Shown: one piece after another, positions 33,387 through 44,116 of the stretch
How positions within the stretch are numbered: the first letter of the stretch is position 1
Layout: each line of letters opens with the position of its first letter
Origin: Panulirus ornatus
Lineage: Eukaryota; Arthropoda; Malacostraca; Decapoda; Palinuridae
NCBI RefSeq assembly: GCF_036320965.1
Contig: NC_092251.1
Coordinates: 5,797,001-5,861,000, forward strand
Direction: 5' to 3'
Length of the DNA stretch: 64,000 nucleotides
The notes under the pieces: model-generated
Told to the model about the DNA's origin: nothing
What the model saw: the letters and a program-made list of their open reading frames with translations, nothing else
The model's database searches: none
Translations under genes and position numbers: made by a program

Positions 33387-34233
33387 TTACTTGTCCCTCA
33401 ACCCTATTATACTTCTAATAACCTTGCTCTTATTCACACTTACTCTCAGCTTTCTTCTTTCACACACTTTACCAAACTCAGTCACCAGCTTCTGCAGTTT
33501 CTCACACGAATCAGCCACCAGCGCTGTATCATCAGTGAACAACAACTGACTCACTTTCCAAGCCCTCCCATCCACAACAGACTGCATACTTACCCCTCTC
33601 TCCAAAACTCTTGCATTCACCTCCCTAACAACCCCATCCATAAACAAATTAAACAACCATGGAGACATCAAGCATCCCTGCCGCAAACCAACATTCAATG
33701 AGAACCAATCATTTTCCTCTCTTCCTACTCGTACACATGTCTTACATCCTCGATAAAAACTTTTCCCTGCTTCTAGCAACTTGCCTCCAACACCATATAC
33801 TCTTACTATCTTCCACAGAGCATTTCTATCAACTCTATCATATGCCTTCTCCAGATGCATAAATGCTACATACAAATCCATTTGTTTTTCTAAGTATTTC
33901 TCACATACATTCTTCAGAGCGAACACCTGATCCACACATCCTCTACCACTTCTGAAACCACACTGCTCCTCCCCAATCTGGTGCTCTGTACATGCCTTCA
34001 CCCTCTCAATCAATACCCTCCAATAAAATTCCCCAGGAATACTCAACAAACTTATACCTCTGTAATTTGAACACTCACCTTTATCCCCTTTGCCTTTGTA
34101 CAGTGGCACTATGCATGCATTCTACCAATTCTCAGGCACTTCACCATGAGCCATACATACACTGAATATCCTCACCAACCAGTCAACAACACAATCACCC
34201 TCTTTTTCAGTAAATTCCACAGCAATGCCATCC
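33387..34233 (-). pseudogene. Reverse transcriptase domain of RTE-like LINE (inactive)
   Basis: Reads PLYKGKGDKGECSNYRGISL, EEQCGFRSGRGCVDQVF, AFMHLEKAYDRVDR, GLRQGCLMSPWLFNLFMDG and LLFTDDTALVADS, i.e. RT blocks 1-5 in order. A TAG lies just upstream of the block-1 segment (PENW then stop). The block A catalytic Asp (usually MDLEKAYD) is His here, so the enzyme is dead even ignoring the stop and the downstream frameshift near 33386. Confidence 0.88.
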
Positions 34234-34239
34234 AAATAT

Positions 34240-34465
34240 ATTATCCCGGGGATAGAGGAGAAAGAATACTTCCTACGTATTCCCTGCATGCCATAAAAGG
34301 TAACTAAAAGGGGAGGGAGAAGGGAGCTGGAAATCCTCCCCTACCATTTTAATTCTTCCAAAAGAAGGAACAGTGAAGGGGGACAAGTGAGTATACTCCC
34401 TCTAAGGCTCAGTCCTGTTCTCAACACTACCTCACTGATGCAGGAAATAGCGAATATGCATGAAA
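34240..34465 (+). mobile_element. SINE-like element (copy S2), near full length
   Basis: Starts TTATCCCGGGGATAGAGGAG, contains GCTGGAAATCCTCCCCT, and ends with the tail module (ACACTACCTCACTGATGCAGG). About 225 bp, mildly diverged. Confidence 0.85.
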
Positions 34466-34560
34466 AAAAAAGGAACAGAGAAGGGGGCTAAGTGAGGATT
34501 TTCCCTCAAAGGCTTGGTTCTCTGTTCTTGATGTTGCTAAAATGGGAAATGGTGAATATA
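34466..34560 (+). mobile_element. SINE-like element, 3' half (copy S3)
   Basis: Begins GGAACAGAGAAGGGGGCTAA and ends with GGGAAATGGTGAATATATAT; directly behind S2. Confidence 0.75.
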
Positions 34561-34582
34561 TATATTATATACATATATTTTT

Positions 34583-34704
34583 CTTTCTTTTTCTTTCAAA
34601 CTATTCGCCATTTCCCGCGTTAGCAAGGTAGCGTTAAGAACAGAGGACTGGGCCTTTGAGGGAATATCCTCACCTGCCCCCCTTCTCTGTTCCTTCTTTT
34701 GATA

Positions 34705-34705
<1 letters not shown>
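34583..34705 (-). mobile_element. SINE-like element, 3' half (copy S4)
   Basis: Minus orientation: AACTATTCGCCATTTCCCGC through CTCTGTTCCTTCTTTTGA. Tail-to-tail with S3 across a short TA/TTTC spacer. Confidence 0.85.

Positions 34706-34708
<3 letters not shown>

Positions 34709-34768
<60 letters not shown>
34709..34768. repeat. (TA)n microsatellite
   Basis: About 30 TA units at the truncated end of S4. Confidence 0.95.
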
Positions 34769-35639
34769 TCTCATTGTTAATATTCATTTTCTAAAATGAG
34801 CTCACTAACAGACATCACACTATTCCCAGGACCCTTTCCACAAGTTGCTTCCTTGGACACACCAGAAGATTGCTATACATATTCCATACACCACTCCCTA
34901 TGTAGAATATTTTATGCCATTTCCAAAATTCCCTTGAAGAAGATTCTACCCTTTGGTTGCAATGACTATTCAAGTTGCACAATATACAGATCATTCCAGC
35001 TTGCCACAAAAAGCAACAAAAGTCAATGACATAAAAAACAATTTAAAGTGCCAGCATAGTTGACCGACATTTCCTTGATCAGAAAATAGCTTTGGGAACC
35101 AAAACTAGTCATACATTCTGACCATGCATGTGTTTAAATCTCCAAGCCAACAATGACCAATTCACTTTTGTCCATTACCATCATACTGAATTATCTTTTT
35201 TTACCTCTGTTGCAACCATAATTTAGGAAAAATATGAATGTCACATGGAAACCATTAGCACCCAGCTGGTGCTGCCATTTACCCATAACAACTTAAAGGT
35301 CCCGACCACAACAATGACTCATTTACCACCCCTCCCCAATGCAATTCATTCATTGTTCAATCTTATTTTTGCTGCAATTTCGGAAAGTTAAGCAAGTTTT
35401 TATATTAAGATATGGTGTGTAAGTTTAAGTTATGTGTAATTCAAATAAAAATATAATAAAATGTTTTTACTGAGTGCACATGAGCTGGTGACATAGTGCT
35501 GTTCAGTATTCGTTTAAATCCAATGCTTTAGTTTTTTCTCCTTTACCGCTTATTCATTGTTATGAGTGTGTTATGTGCTACATTGCACATATAAGGATAT
35601 ACAATAATATATAATACACCATATTCAATATACCTGGGA

Positions 35640-36250
35640 CCTTTTCCTCCTTGCCTACTCAATGGCTTGCTTCAGCTTCCACGGCTCCAACTGCCGTCAA
35701 ATCTACGTAAGAGGTATAAAAAAATGCCCCACTTCCTCTATGTTCTCTCCATTCGGTCTCACACTCCAACCAACCAGTCAACCTACTCTGAAGTTTATGA
35801 CCCCTTTCCTGAGAAATTCAACTGCAATCCAATCCACTCTACGCACTTTGCCACACTTCATCTTATGCACAACTTTTGCATCCTTTCTTCTTTTCACCAA
35901 ATCTTTGCCATGACTCTTTCACATCCTTCCATGTCCCTAGCATGCCACATCTGTCCTCAAGTCACCTAACACATTCAAAAGTCCTTCACAATTACTGCTT
36001 CTCTTCTACTTCTTTGTCACCTGCTTTCTTCACAGATGCCCCCATTTGTTCTCTTGTCCTCCTCACATTATTCACTTCCATAACATTCTCTTATTCTTCC
36101 TGATTTTGTCTGTACTCTCACAGCCCAACTCTCATTTTCCCTCTTTTTCAGCCCCAGCACCTTCCTTTTGAGCCTACTGCCTGTACTTCCTGTACATTTT
36201 CCAATCACTTGCACTCCTTCCCTGCAGGTAATGCCCTACTTACTGCAAAT
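35640..36250 (-). mobile_element. Diverged RTE-like LINE fragment (copy A14)
   Basis: Minus strand retains an echo of the YLGVDLAADGTMEAEVSHRVG block (YVDLTAVGAVEAEASH), preceded by TEWREH where other copies have NGEKLEE. Many stops; an older or related family. Confidence 0.45.
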
Positions 36251-36479
36251 GAACTACAAAATCATATAGCATTCACCTTTGGCTCAACCAAGTTCAGCCG
36301 AAAAATTCAGATGGCTGGATTTCCTTTAACAAAATGAAGAATTTACCTACATTTACATAACACTTTGTGATTTTCTAGACTTCAGATAATCTGTGCTATA
36401 CATTAGTACCATAATAGTATCCTTTTCATCATGAAGGAAATTACAGTATCTTTCACATACTTACTACTTACTTCCTGCC

Positions 36480-37160
36480 CCAAGAGTTCCTTCTATCCTA
36501 ATGATGTCTGCAGCATTCAGGAAGCTGGCCATGTCCACATTCGTTTTGGACCATAGGCCATAAAGTGTTATGATGTTGTGTGTGCATCTATGTGCAGAGA
36601 GTGCAGGGCAATTCAGTAGTAAATGGTCAGTGCTTTCTTTATGGCAGCTGCATCATGGGCATGAAGGGTCTTGGCATATGCCGATCTGATGTTTACTGTT
36701 TGAGTGATGGTGACACCCTGAACATAAGTGGGTTAGCATGACTTGTGTTTGTCTGAGGGATGGTTTCCGATGGATATACATACATCAGTTGGGTTGGAGT
36801 TAAGACTGATGTCAGAGATCTGATGTTTAGTGCTTGTCAGGTTGTTTCAGTACGTATGTGATCTGTCAATGTTCTATTTCTTGGGGGTATCTGTGAGTTG
36901 AGGTTTCTGAAGTGTGAGCTAGGGTAAGCTTTTTATTTCTACTTGGAGGTTGGGGGTTAGTTTTAGTGTGGTTTGAGTGGAAGGGGTCTAGAGCTGTTGA
37001 CAATGTTGAAGTGGAAATGTACTGGGAGGATCTCTGTTTTGTTGTTAAGGTGTTCAACATTTGTAATTGCTGGGTAGCCAGTGACTGTTCTGAGTGCACT
37101 ACTTTGAGTAGTGTGCAGCTTTGTTAAGACTTGTTCTATGAGGGTGGAAGACAGCACAGT
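36480..37160 (-). mobile_element. Jockey-like LINE, C-terminal end
   Basis: Minus strand reads LHTTQSSALRTVTGYPAITN, then HTLWPMVQNECGHGQLPECC-like tail pieces in broken frames (the GQLPECCRHH part is the frame-shifted VDMASFLNAADII ending). Same family as the 5.6 and 27.6 kb copies. Confidence 0.7.
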
Positions 37161-38570
37161 TTAAAGTGAAGATGAATTATTTCAATAGGATGTTGAGATT
37201 CTTTTTCTTGTCTATATCTAGAGATAGATAATGTACTGGGGGCATTCTACCCACACAAATACAGGATGAAAGCACCTAAAAAACCCTCATGCCTATCTTC
37301 ACTATCCCCCATTAGTATAGCCACTCACAGACCCTTTCCAAATCCAACTTCCTGTAATAAATTCTAGATTTCAGTTATTTTCTAAAATTCTCTGGTTGAA
37401 TCCATAGGCAATGTCTGTATTTTTGCCTTGCCCATACCAACTGGTATTCAATATCTCTCCAAAATATTTCCCAAGTCTTCTAATTATTTTAAAAGGTTCT
37501 GAAATACTACTGAGTATTCAACAAATTCAATCATCAAGTTTTTTAAAATCTTTTCGTCATTAATCTTTGGTGCCCCAGAAAGCTTGCTTGTTATAAGCTC
37601 CACATTGTGTACATAAGACCAATAACATGGAATCAACTACGAATATCTTCCATTCTATAAGTGTGTTTGGACTTGAATTTCGAATAAACAGTAATACTAA
37701 AACCAATCTTAAAGGTAAGACATGGTTAACTTTTGAGTAACCTTATTGCTATGCAGACTATGGAAGCTATGATATTAAACATACTGCACTTTACCATGAA
37801 GCCTAAACTGCTTCTCATAATAATGATAATACACTATTATGAATTCTAACATCAACCTTCTATAACATTTTAATGCATTAACAACAAAAATAAGTTTATA
37901 CAGAGATATTTCCCTGAAGCTTCATCAGAAAACATAATCAACCCAACCATAAGCGAAAAAAAAGAAAAGTTTGCCTTACTGCGTTCACATAATACCAAAC
38001 TTATAAATCTATCTAAAAATAAAATATGTAAAATCTCCTATTATCATTATACTTAGGTGCAATTACCTTATGCATCTTGATTAAATAAACACATGATTGT
38101 GTATATGAGAATGTAAAATACAGTACAACTATTATCTGGTACCTTCAGATATACTATCACTTCTGATGTTATTGAACCCTGAGCATATTCTTTTTCTGTG
38201 CTACAGTCTGGTGCTATGAGCAAAGGATGATGGACAACCAAACTTCCATATTAACAGTTGCATAATCTGGTATCACATAATACACACTTCATGTAAACTT
38301 GGGATGCAGATAGACTGAAAGTTGGTTGAGGTAATACTGGGGATGTAAGTTGACAGGGATGATTTAATGCAAGAATAATTGAAGGGCTTGTGATGAAGAT
38401 TTACTTGTACAAGCTGCTTAAGGAAAAAGTTTGAATCTTCCCATAAACATGAATAAATGCATATGAAGAGGTGTGCATGTACATTCAGTACACATCAAAC
38501 ACATATGTAAAATGAGAACTCGGAATCTGGAGATACAAGTCATCCATACTATGTATCATTATTATACAAC
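37161..38570. other. No recognised gene
   Basis: AT-rich sequence; no convincing frame or repeat. Confidence 0.4.
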
Positions 38571-38574
38571 CCTA

Positions 38575-38770
38575 GGAACCTTTTTATGGGACCCCTGCAG
38601 CTTCAAGACTGCACTATATGTAAGAGCAGAAAAATGATGAACTTCCTTGGACTGACAAGGTTCTCAACAAGACTGTGCTCCTTTTTCTCTTCTGATAATG
38701 ATACAAGCTCACCAAAGATGACTTTTCACTTGGGACGCAACCACTTATAGTTGGAGTCTAGTTACACCCC
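38575..38770 (-). repeat. Dispersed repeat family C, copy 4
   Basis: The plus strand shows CCTGCAGCTTCAAGACTGCA, CAACAAGACTGTGCTCC and CACCAAAGATGACTTTTCAC, the reverse complement of copy 3. Confidence 0.75.
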
Positions 38771-38930
38771 AGAGCCACTTTTATGGGGTTCCTGCAGCTT
38801 CAAGGATACACTCCTTTCATTAGCATAGAAATGATGGTTCCTTTGGAGTAAGGAGGTCCTTAAAAAGACTGAACTTCTTAATATCATTTTGACATTGCTA
38901 GTCTTACTGAAGGTATGTATGAGATAGGGA
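38771..38930 (-). repeat. Dispersed repeat family C, copy 5
   Basis: A second copy in the same orientation directly follows copy 4: GGGGTTCCTGCAGCTTCAAG, TTCCTTTGGAGTAAGGAGG, AAAAAGACTGAACTTC. Confidence 0.7.
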
Positions 38931-39092
38931 AGATGGGCATGTTGTCAGTGGGTTGAACTATACTCTATGAAGTGGTCAAGGTAAACCATAGAAGTCCACA
39001 GGTCTTGGCTCTGATTTTTGTGCATTATAAATGACAGCAAAAGAGTGTATGTGTTAAAGTTTTAAAATGAGATCATTGTTCATCTGTCCCTG

Positions 39093-39095
<3 letters not shown>

Positions 39096-39172
<77 letters not shown>

Positions 39173-39201
39173 AGAGAGAGACAGAGAGAGACAGAGAGAG
39201 A
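39096..39201. repeat. (GA)n microsatellite
   Basis: About 37 perfect GA units, then interrupted CAGAGAGA variants. Confidence 0.95.
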
Positions 39202-39550
39202 GTACACATGATAAAAAGCATCTTTCCAGATGGGATGGGTGTGCTAAATTTCAAGTTGATCAATGCAACTCGTGTTGTCGCAGTAGGACTAGTAAGAGAG
39301 AATGAGACAAATTTTCAAATAACTATGGTAGCCCCACTTTATAGTTATATTCATCAAAATATGAGATCAAGATAACATTTTATTGTGGCAAATGATAGGA
39401 TATATCACTCGCAATCAATATATATATACAGTAACATGAAAGCAGGGCTCCCAATGTGAGGCCAGACCAATGGGCATTTCTCAAAATCCTTCATCTACAG
39501 TGTCATATTGCTTCACACAAAAAATTGGCAAGATACCTTTTTTACCATGC

Positions 39551-39553
<3 letters not shown>

Positions 39554-39606
<53 letters not shown>
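39554..39606. repeat. (TA)n microsatellite
   Basis: About 26 TA units. Confidence 0.95.
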
Positions 39607-39610
<4 letters not shown>

Positions 39611-39825
39611 GAACCAAACTCTGCCTACAAGTGGTTAAATTTTGAGCAAAGTCACCTTTAGCATCTACATCACTAAATGGAATGGCATATGGTCTAATCA
39701 AGGACCTTCTTGTTCAACAGAAGTCCTTAATTCAACTGCTCCTGCACAGAATGCAGCCTCAAAGGTACAGAAACTCCATAAAAGATTGGTCATGGGGTTT
39801 TACACAAATGAAATATATTTTTTTT

Positions 39826-40057
39826 TTTATACTATTTGCCATTTCCCGCGTTAGCGAGGTAGCTTTAAGAACAGAGAACTGAACCTTTGAGGGAATATCC
39901 TCACCTGGCCCCCTTCTCTGTTCCTTCTTTTGGAAAATTAAAAAAAAACAAGAGGGGAGGATTTCCAGCCCCCTGCTCCCTCCCCCTTTTAGTCGCCTTC
40001 TACGACACACAGGGAATACGTGGGAAGTATCCTTTCTCCCCATCCCCAGGGATAAAA
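39826..40057 (-). mobile_element. SINE-like element, full length (copy S5)
   Basis: Minus orientation, complete from the tail (ATTTGCCATTTCCCGCGTTA) through the A-rich centre to the 5' end (CCATCCCCAGGGATAAAAT). A (TA)n tract follows its 5' end. Confidence 0.88.
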
Positions 40058-40059
40058 TG

Positions 40060-40071
<12 letters not shown>

Positions 40072-40094
<23 letters not shown>
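40072..40094. repeat. (TA)n microsatellite
   Basis: Short TA tract between SINE copies S5 and S6. Confidence 0.9.
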
Positions 40095-40096
<2 letters not shown>

Positions 40097-40097
<1 letters not shown>

Positions 40098-40318
40098 CTG
40101 TTCTTTCATACATGCTCGCTATTTCCCATGTGAGCTAGAGAGCTTCAGGAACTGGCAAATGAGCATTTGAGAAAAAATCCTAGCTTGCCTCCTTTCTCTG
40201 TTACTTCCATAGTAAAGTAATACAAGAGGGGAGGATTTCTAGCATCCCCACCCCTGCCTCACTTTCTTGCAGGAGATGAAGGGGAAGGATTCTTTCTCTT
40301 CTATCCTAGGAAAAACAA
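40097..40318 (-). mobile_element. SINE-like element, diverged (copy S6)
   Basis: Same order as S5 with many substitutions: GCTCGCTATTTCCCATGTGA, TGCCTCCTTTCTCTGTTACT, ACAAGAGGGGAGGATTTC. Older copy. Confidence 0.7.
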
Positions 40319-40442
40319 GATATACATGGCAGATCTAATGGATCAGTGAATGAGGCCATTTCTTTAACTGTTCTTAGCACTGCCTCACTAGCATGGGAGT
40401 TGGTGAAATTGTATGAAAACAATTATGAACACACATATATCT

Positions 40443-41145
40443 ATATCTATTCTTGGAGCACTGAAGAATGTGTGGAAAGAGAGAATGTTATCTGGGAGGG
40501 CAAAAATAGGTACATTTGAAGGAATAGTAGTCCTAACAATATCATAAGGAAGTGCAGTATGGGCTAAAGATAAGGTTGTGCAGAGGATGTTGGTTGTGTT
40601 GGAGATGAAATGTATGAGGACAATATGTGTGTAAGGTTGGTGTGATCATGGAGGTAATGTAAAGGAAAGACAGATGTGTGGTAATAAAAAGTATGGTTGA
40701 CAGAGCAGAAGATGGTGTGCTGAAATAATTGGGACAAATGGAGAGAAAGTGTGAGGAAAGGTTGACAAAGAGGATATATATGTGTCAGAAGTGGAGGGAA
40801 CAAGGAGACCAAATTGGAGATGAATGGATGGAATGAAAAAGATTTTGAGACAGGGGCCTGAACATGCAGGAAGGTGAGAGGCATGCATGGGACAGAGTGA
40901 ACTGGAATGATGTGGCATACTGGGGTAGATGTGCTCTTAATGGACCGAACCAGGACATGTGAAGCATCCAGGGTAAACCATGGAAAGTTCTGTGGGGCCT
41001 GGTTGTGGATAGGGAGCTGTGGTTTCAGTGCATTACACATGACAGGTAGAGAATGGATGGGAGCAGATGTGGTCTTTCTTCATCTATTCTTGGCGCTACC
41101 TTGCAAATGCAGGAAACAGCGGTCAAGTATGAGAGAAAGAAAAAA
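40443..41145 (+). mobile_element. RTE-like LINE C-terminal region and 3' tail (copy A8)
   Basis: Begins TTGGAGCACTGAAGAATGTG (LGALKNVWK...), continues through AKIGTFEGIVV-like pieces to GLNMQ, then 3'UTR and tail CTTGGCGCTACCTTGCAAAT. Many stops. Confidence 0.75.
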
Positions 41146-41850
41146 TAAAGGCCACATCTACTCACATCCATTCTCTGTCATGTATAATGCACTGAAACCA
41201 CATCTCCCTATCCTCCAACAGGCCCCACAAACCATTCTGTAGTTTATCCCAGATGCTCAAACTGTCTCTTTCCCCTGCTAAACCTAATATCCTTGCTTTA
41301 ATCTAAACTTACTCTCACTTTCTCTTTTAACAAACTCTTTCAAATGCAGACACCAGCTTCAACTGCCTTGCATCTCAAATCTGCCATCAGCTCCCTGTCA
41401 AAAGTGAACAACTGACTCACCTCACAGGACCCCCTACTGCCAGGGACTGTACAACTGTTCCTATCTCCAAGACCTTTGCATTCATCTCACTTACCATCCT
41501 ATCAGTAAACAAGTTAAACAGTCATCCATCCTATCAGTAAACAAGTTAAACAGTCATGGTGACATCACACATCTTCATTGCATACCCACTTTCACCTGGA
41601 ATTACTCACCCTTCTCTTTTTCTAATCACGCACACCCTCACTTTTGATAAAAACTCTTCACTGCTTCTCGCAGCTTCCCTCTCATACCAAATATTCACTA
41701 AACGTTCTACAAAGCATATCTATCAACCCAATCATTTGCTTTTCTTCCAGATCCGTAAATGCCACATAAAAGCCCTGTTTCTCAAAGTATTGTTTGCACA
41801 CATTCTTCAAAGCAAACACATGATACAAATATCCTCAACTAGACTCTGCC
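41146..41850 (-). mobile_element. RTE-like LINE, 3'UTR piece and RT fragment (copy A9)
   Basis: Minus orientation: a UTR piece (AAGGCCACATCTACTCACAT) adjoins a diverged RT stretch. Tail-to-tail with A8. A 31-bp tandem duplication lies in the RT part. Confidence 0.65.
41495..41556. repeat. 31-bp tandem duplication
   Basis: CCATCCTATCAGTAAACAAG and the following 11 bases occur twice in succession. Confidence 0.9.
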
Positions 41851-41869
41851 TGCGAGTATAAAGTCATCT

Positions 41870-42005
41870 TCAAAGTGGATGTATCATGATCAGCTGACAA
41901 AAGAGAGTATGGGCTTGTGACAGAAGTTTTCACTTTAAAAGAGTCCATCCTGGGAGCTGCAGGACCCTAGATAAGGGGTCCTGGGACTGTATAATAATAT
42001 ACTAT
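41870..42005 (+). repeat. Dispersed repeat family C, copy 6 (diverged)
   Basis: Contains AAAAGAGTCCATCC, GGAGCTGCAGGACCC and GGGTCCTGGGAC in family order. Confidence 0.45.
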
Positions 42006-42034
42006 CTCTAGGAATAATGGAGATACAATACTGC

Positions 42035-42210
42035 CCTTGTATCCCTTGCTTGCTACAGGTAACTCAGAGGGGTGGGAAATCCTCCTCTTCTGTATCACTT
42101 TTCGAAAGGAACATATAAAGGAGCCAAAAAAAATTTTCCCTTCTAAGATTCAGTAAACTATTCCTAATGCTCTCCCTTATGTGGGAAGAGATGACAGGTA
42201 TGAAAGAAAG

Positions 42211-42211
<1 letters not shown>
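42035..42211 (+). mobile_element. SINE-like element, diverged (copy S7)
   Basis: GGTGGGAAATCCTCCTCTTC, AAAGGAACATATAAAGGAGC, and tail CTCTCCCTTATGTGGGAAGA then a TA tail. Confidence 0.6.

Positions 42212-42281
<70 letters not shown>
42212..42281. repeat. (TA)n microsatellite
   Basis: About 34 TA units joining S7 and S8. Confidence 0.95.
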
Positions 42282-42283
<2 letters not shown>

Positions 42284-42517
42284 CCCTGGGGATAGGGGAT
42301 TAAGAGTATTTCCCACGTATTCCCTGCGTGTCGTAGAAGGCGACTAAAAGGGGAGGGAGCGGGGGGCTGGAAATCCTCCCCTCTCGTTTTTTTTTTTTTT
42401 TTCCCAAAAGAAGGAACAGAGAATTGGGCCAGGTGAGGGTATTCCCTCAAAGGCCCAGTCCTCTGTTCTTAACGCTACCTCGCTAATGCGGGAAATGGCG
42501 AATAGTTTGAAAGAAAG

Positions 42518-42520
<3 letters not shown>
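42282..42520 (+). mobile_element. SINE-like element, full length and well preserved (copy S8)
   Basis: Starts with the self-complementary TATCCCTGGGGATA. Contains GGGCTGGAAATCCTCCCC (B-box-like), an internal T run, the CTCAAAGGCCCAGTCCTCTG block and the tail CGCTACCTCGCTAATGCGGG, then AAAGAAAGAAA(TA)n. It serves as the family reference. Confidence 0.9.

Positions 42521-42597
<77 letters not shown>
42521..42597. repeat. (TA)n microsatellite shared by two opposed tails
   Basis: About 38 TA units between the 3' end of S8 (+) and the 3' end of LINE copy A10 (-). Confidence 0.95.
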
Positions 42598-42889
<292 letters not shown>

Positions 42890-42892
42890 TGT

Positions 42893-43026
42893 TTTTTTTT
42901 TTTATTTTCCAAAAGAAGGAACAAAGAAGGGGACCAGGTGAGGATATTCCCTCAGAGGCCCAGTCCTCTGTTCTTAATGCTACCTTGCTAATGTGGGAAA
43001 TGGCGAATAGTTTGAAAGATAGAAAG
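42893..43026 (+). mobile_element. SINE-like element, 3' half (copy S9)
   Basis: T run, AAAAGAAGGAACAAAGAAGG, AGGCCCAGTCCTCTGTTCTT and tail GCTACCTTGCTAATGTGGG. Confidence 0.85.
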
Positions 43027-43040
43027 ATACATATATATAT

Positions 43041-43835
43041 GTATCTGGAGGAAGTAAAGTGTTTTAGATATCTGGGAGTGGATCTGGCAGCGGATGGAAC
43101 CATGGAAGCGGAAGTGGATCATAGGGTGGGGGAGGGGGCGAAAATCCTGGGAGCCTTGAAGACTGTGTGGAAGTCGAGAACATTATCTCGGAAAGCAAAA
43201 ATGGGTATGTTTGAAGGAATAGTGGTTCCAACAATGTTGTATGGTTGCGAGGCGTGGACTATGGATAGAGTTGTGCGCAGGAGGATGGATGTGCTGGAAA
43301 TGAGATGTTTGAGGACAATGTGTGGTGTGAGGTGGTTTGATCGAGTAAGTAACGTAAGGGTAAGAGAGATGTGTATAAATAAAAAGAGCGTGGTTGAGAG
43401 AGCAGAAGAGGGTATTTTGAAATGGTTTGGGCACATGGAGAGAATGAGTGAGGAAAGATTGACCAAGAGGATATATGTGTCGGAGGTGCAGGGAACGAGG
43501 AGAAGTGGGAGACCAAATTGGAGGTGGAAAGATGGAGTGAAAAAGATTTTGTGTGATCAGGGCCTGAACATGCAGGTGGGTGAAAGGAGGGCATGGAATA
43601 GAGTGAATTGGATCGATGTGGTATACCGGGGTTGACGTGCTGTCAGTGGATTGAATCATGGCATGTGAAGCGTCTGGGGTAAACCATGGAAAGCTGTGTA
43701 GGTATGTATATTTGCGTGTGTGGACGTGTATGTATATACATGTGTATGGAGGTGGGTTGGGCCATTTCTTTCGTCTGTTTCCTTGCACTACCTCGCAAAC
43801 GCAGGAGACAGCGACAAAGTATAAAAAAAAAAAAA
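43041..43835 (+). mobile_element. RTE-like LINE 3' end, best-preserved copy (A11)
   Basis: 5'-truncated at LEEVKCF; ORF2 C-terminus open to TGA at 43633-43635, then a 3'UTR of about 190 nt, the terminal module (CTACCTCGCAAACGCAGGAG), an A run and (TA)n. Few mutations compared with the other copies. Confidence 0.9.
43045..43635 (+). pseudogene. LINE ORF2 C-terminal fragment, uninterrupted 196 codons
   Basis: Reads LEEVKCFRYLGVDLAADGT, then MFEGIVVPTMLYGCEAW, DVLEMRCLRTMCGVRWFDR, ILKWFGHMERMSEERLTKRI, GRPNWRWKDGVKKIL and RVNWIDVVYRG before the stop. It lacks the RT and endonuclease parts, so it is a dead truncated copy. Its intact frame implies recent insertion. Confidence 0.88.
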
Positions 43836-43844
43836 AAAAAAATA

Positions 43845-43849
<5 letters not shown>

Positions 43850-43883
<34 letters not shown>
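43850..43883. repeat. (TA)n microsatellite at LINE 3' end
   Basis: A run followed by TA units, the tail of copy A11. Confidence 0.9.
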
Positions 43884-43887
<4 letters not shown>

Positions 43888-43915
43888 AAGGATCCCAATT
43901 TTGCACATGATCAAG

Positions 43916-44116
43916 ATATTCCTATGAGTCCACGGGGAAATTGAAACACAATAAGTTCCCAGGTGCACTTTTATGTAATAATCACATCATCTCTTTGATG
44001 TATATCAACTGACTTATATTTCTCTCTTTTGTCTCCCCTGATGATGTCATTATTACACAAAAGTGCACTTGGGAACTTATTGTGTTTCATTTTCCCTGTG
44101 GACTCATAGGAATATA
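43916..44116. mobile_element. Foldback/MITE-like hairpin element
   Basis: Two 76-bp arms (43916-43991 and 44041-44116) are inverted repeats with about five mismatches, separated by about 49 bp. Arms begin ATATTCCTATGAGTCCACRG and include AAGTTCCCARGTGCACTTTT. No coding content. It could be a MITE or the paired ends of a larger element (a Penelope-type terminus is possible). Confidence 0.85.

Larger units (their letters stand above)
32335..34233 (-). mobile_element. RTE-like LINE, longest copy (A7): RT to 3' end
   Basis: Minus strand: reverse transcriptase (34233-33387), connection and C-terminal region (33372 to about 32790), then a 3'UTR of about 450 nt ending with TTGCGCTACCTCGCTAACG and GCGACAAAGTTTAATAATAA. 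It is 5'-truncated; a SINE copy abuts the break. The clade call rests on the RTE-style C-terminus (WFGH.ERM...GRP..W). The UTR holds two copies of the CTRCCTCGC module. Confidence 0.85.

Noticed and set aside
39054..39263. Ser-Leu repeat protein
   Set aside because: Translation of the (GA)n microsatellite.
43183..43968. A 261-codon minus-strand frame rich in His, Pro, Ser
   Set aside because: Antisense of the LINE ORF2 end; the same antisense frame appears in other copies (24956-25429, 40564-41040) and reflects codon use of the sense protein.
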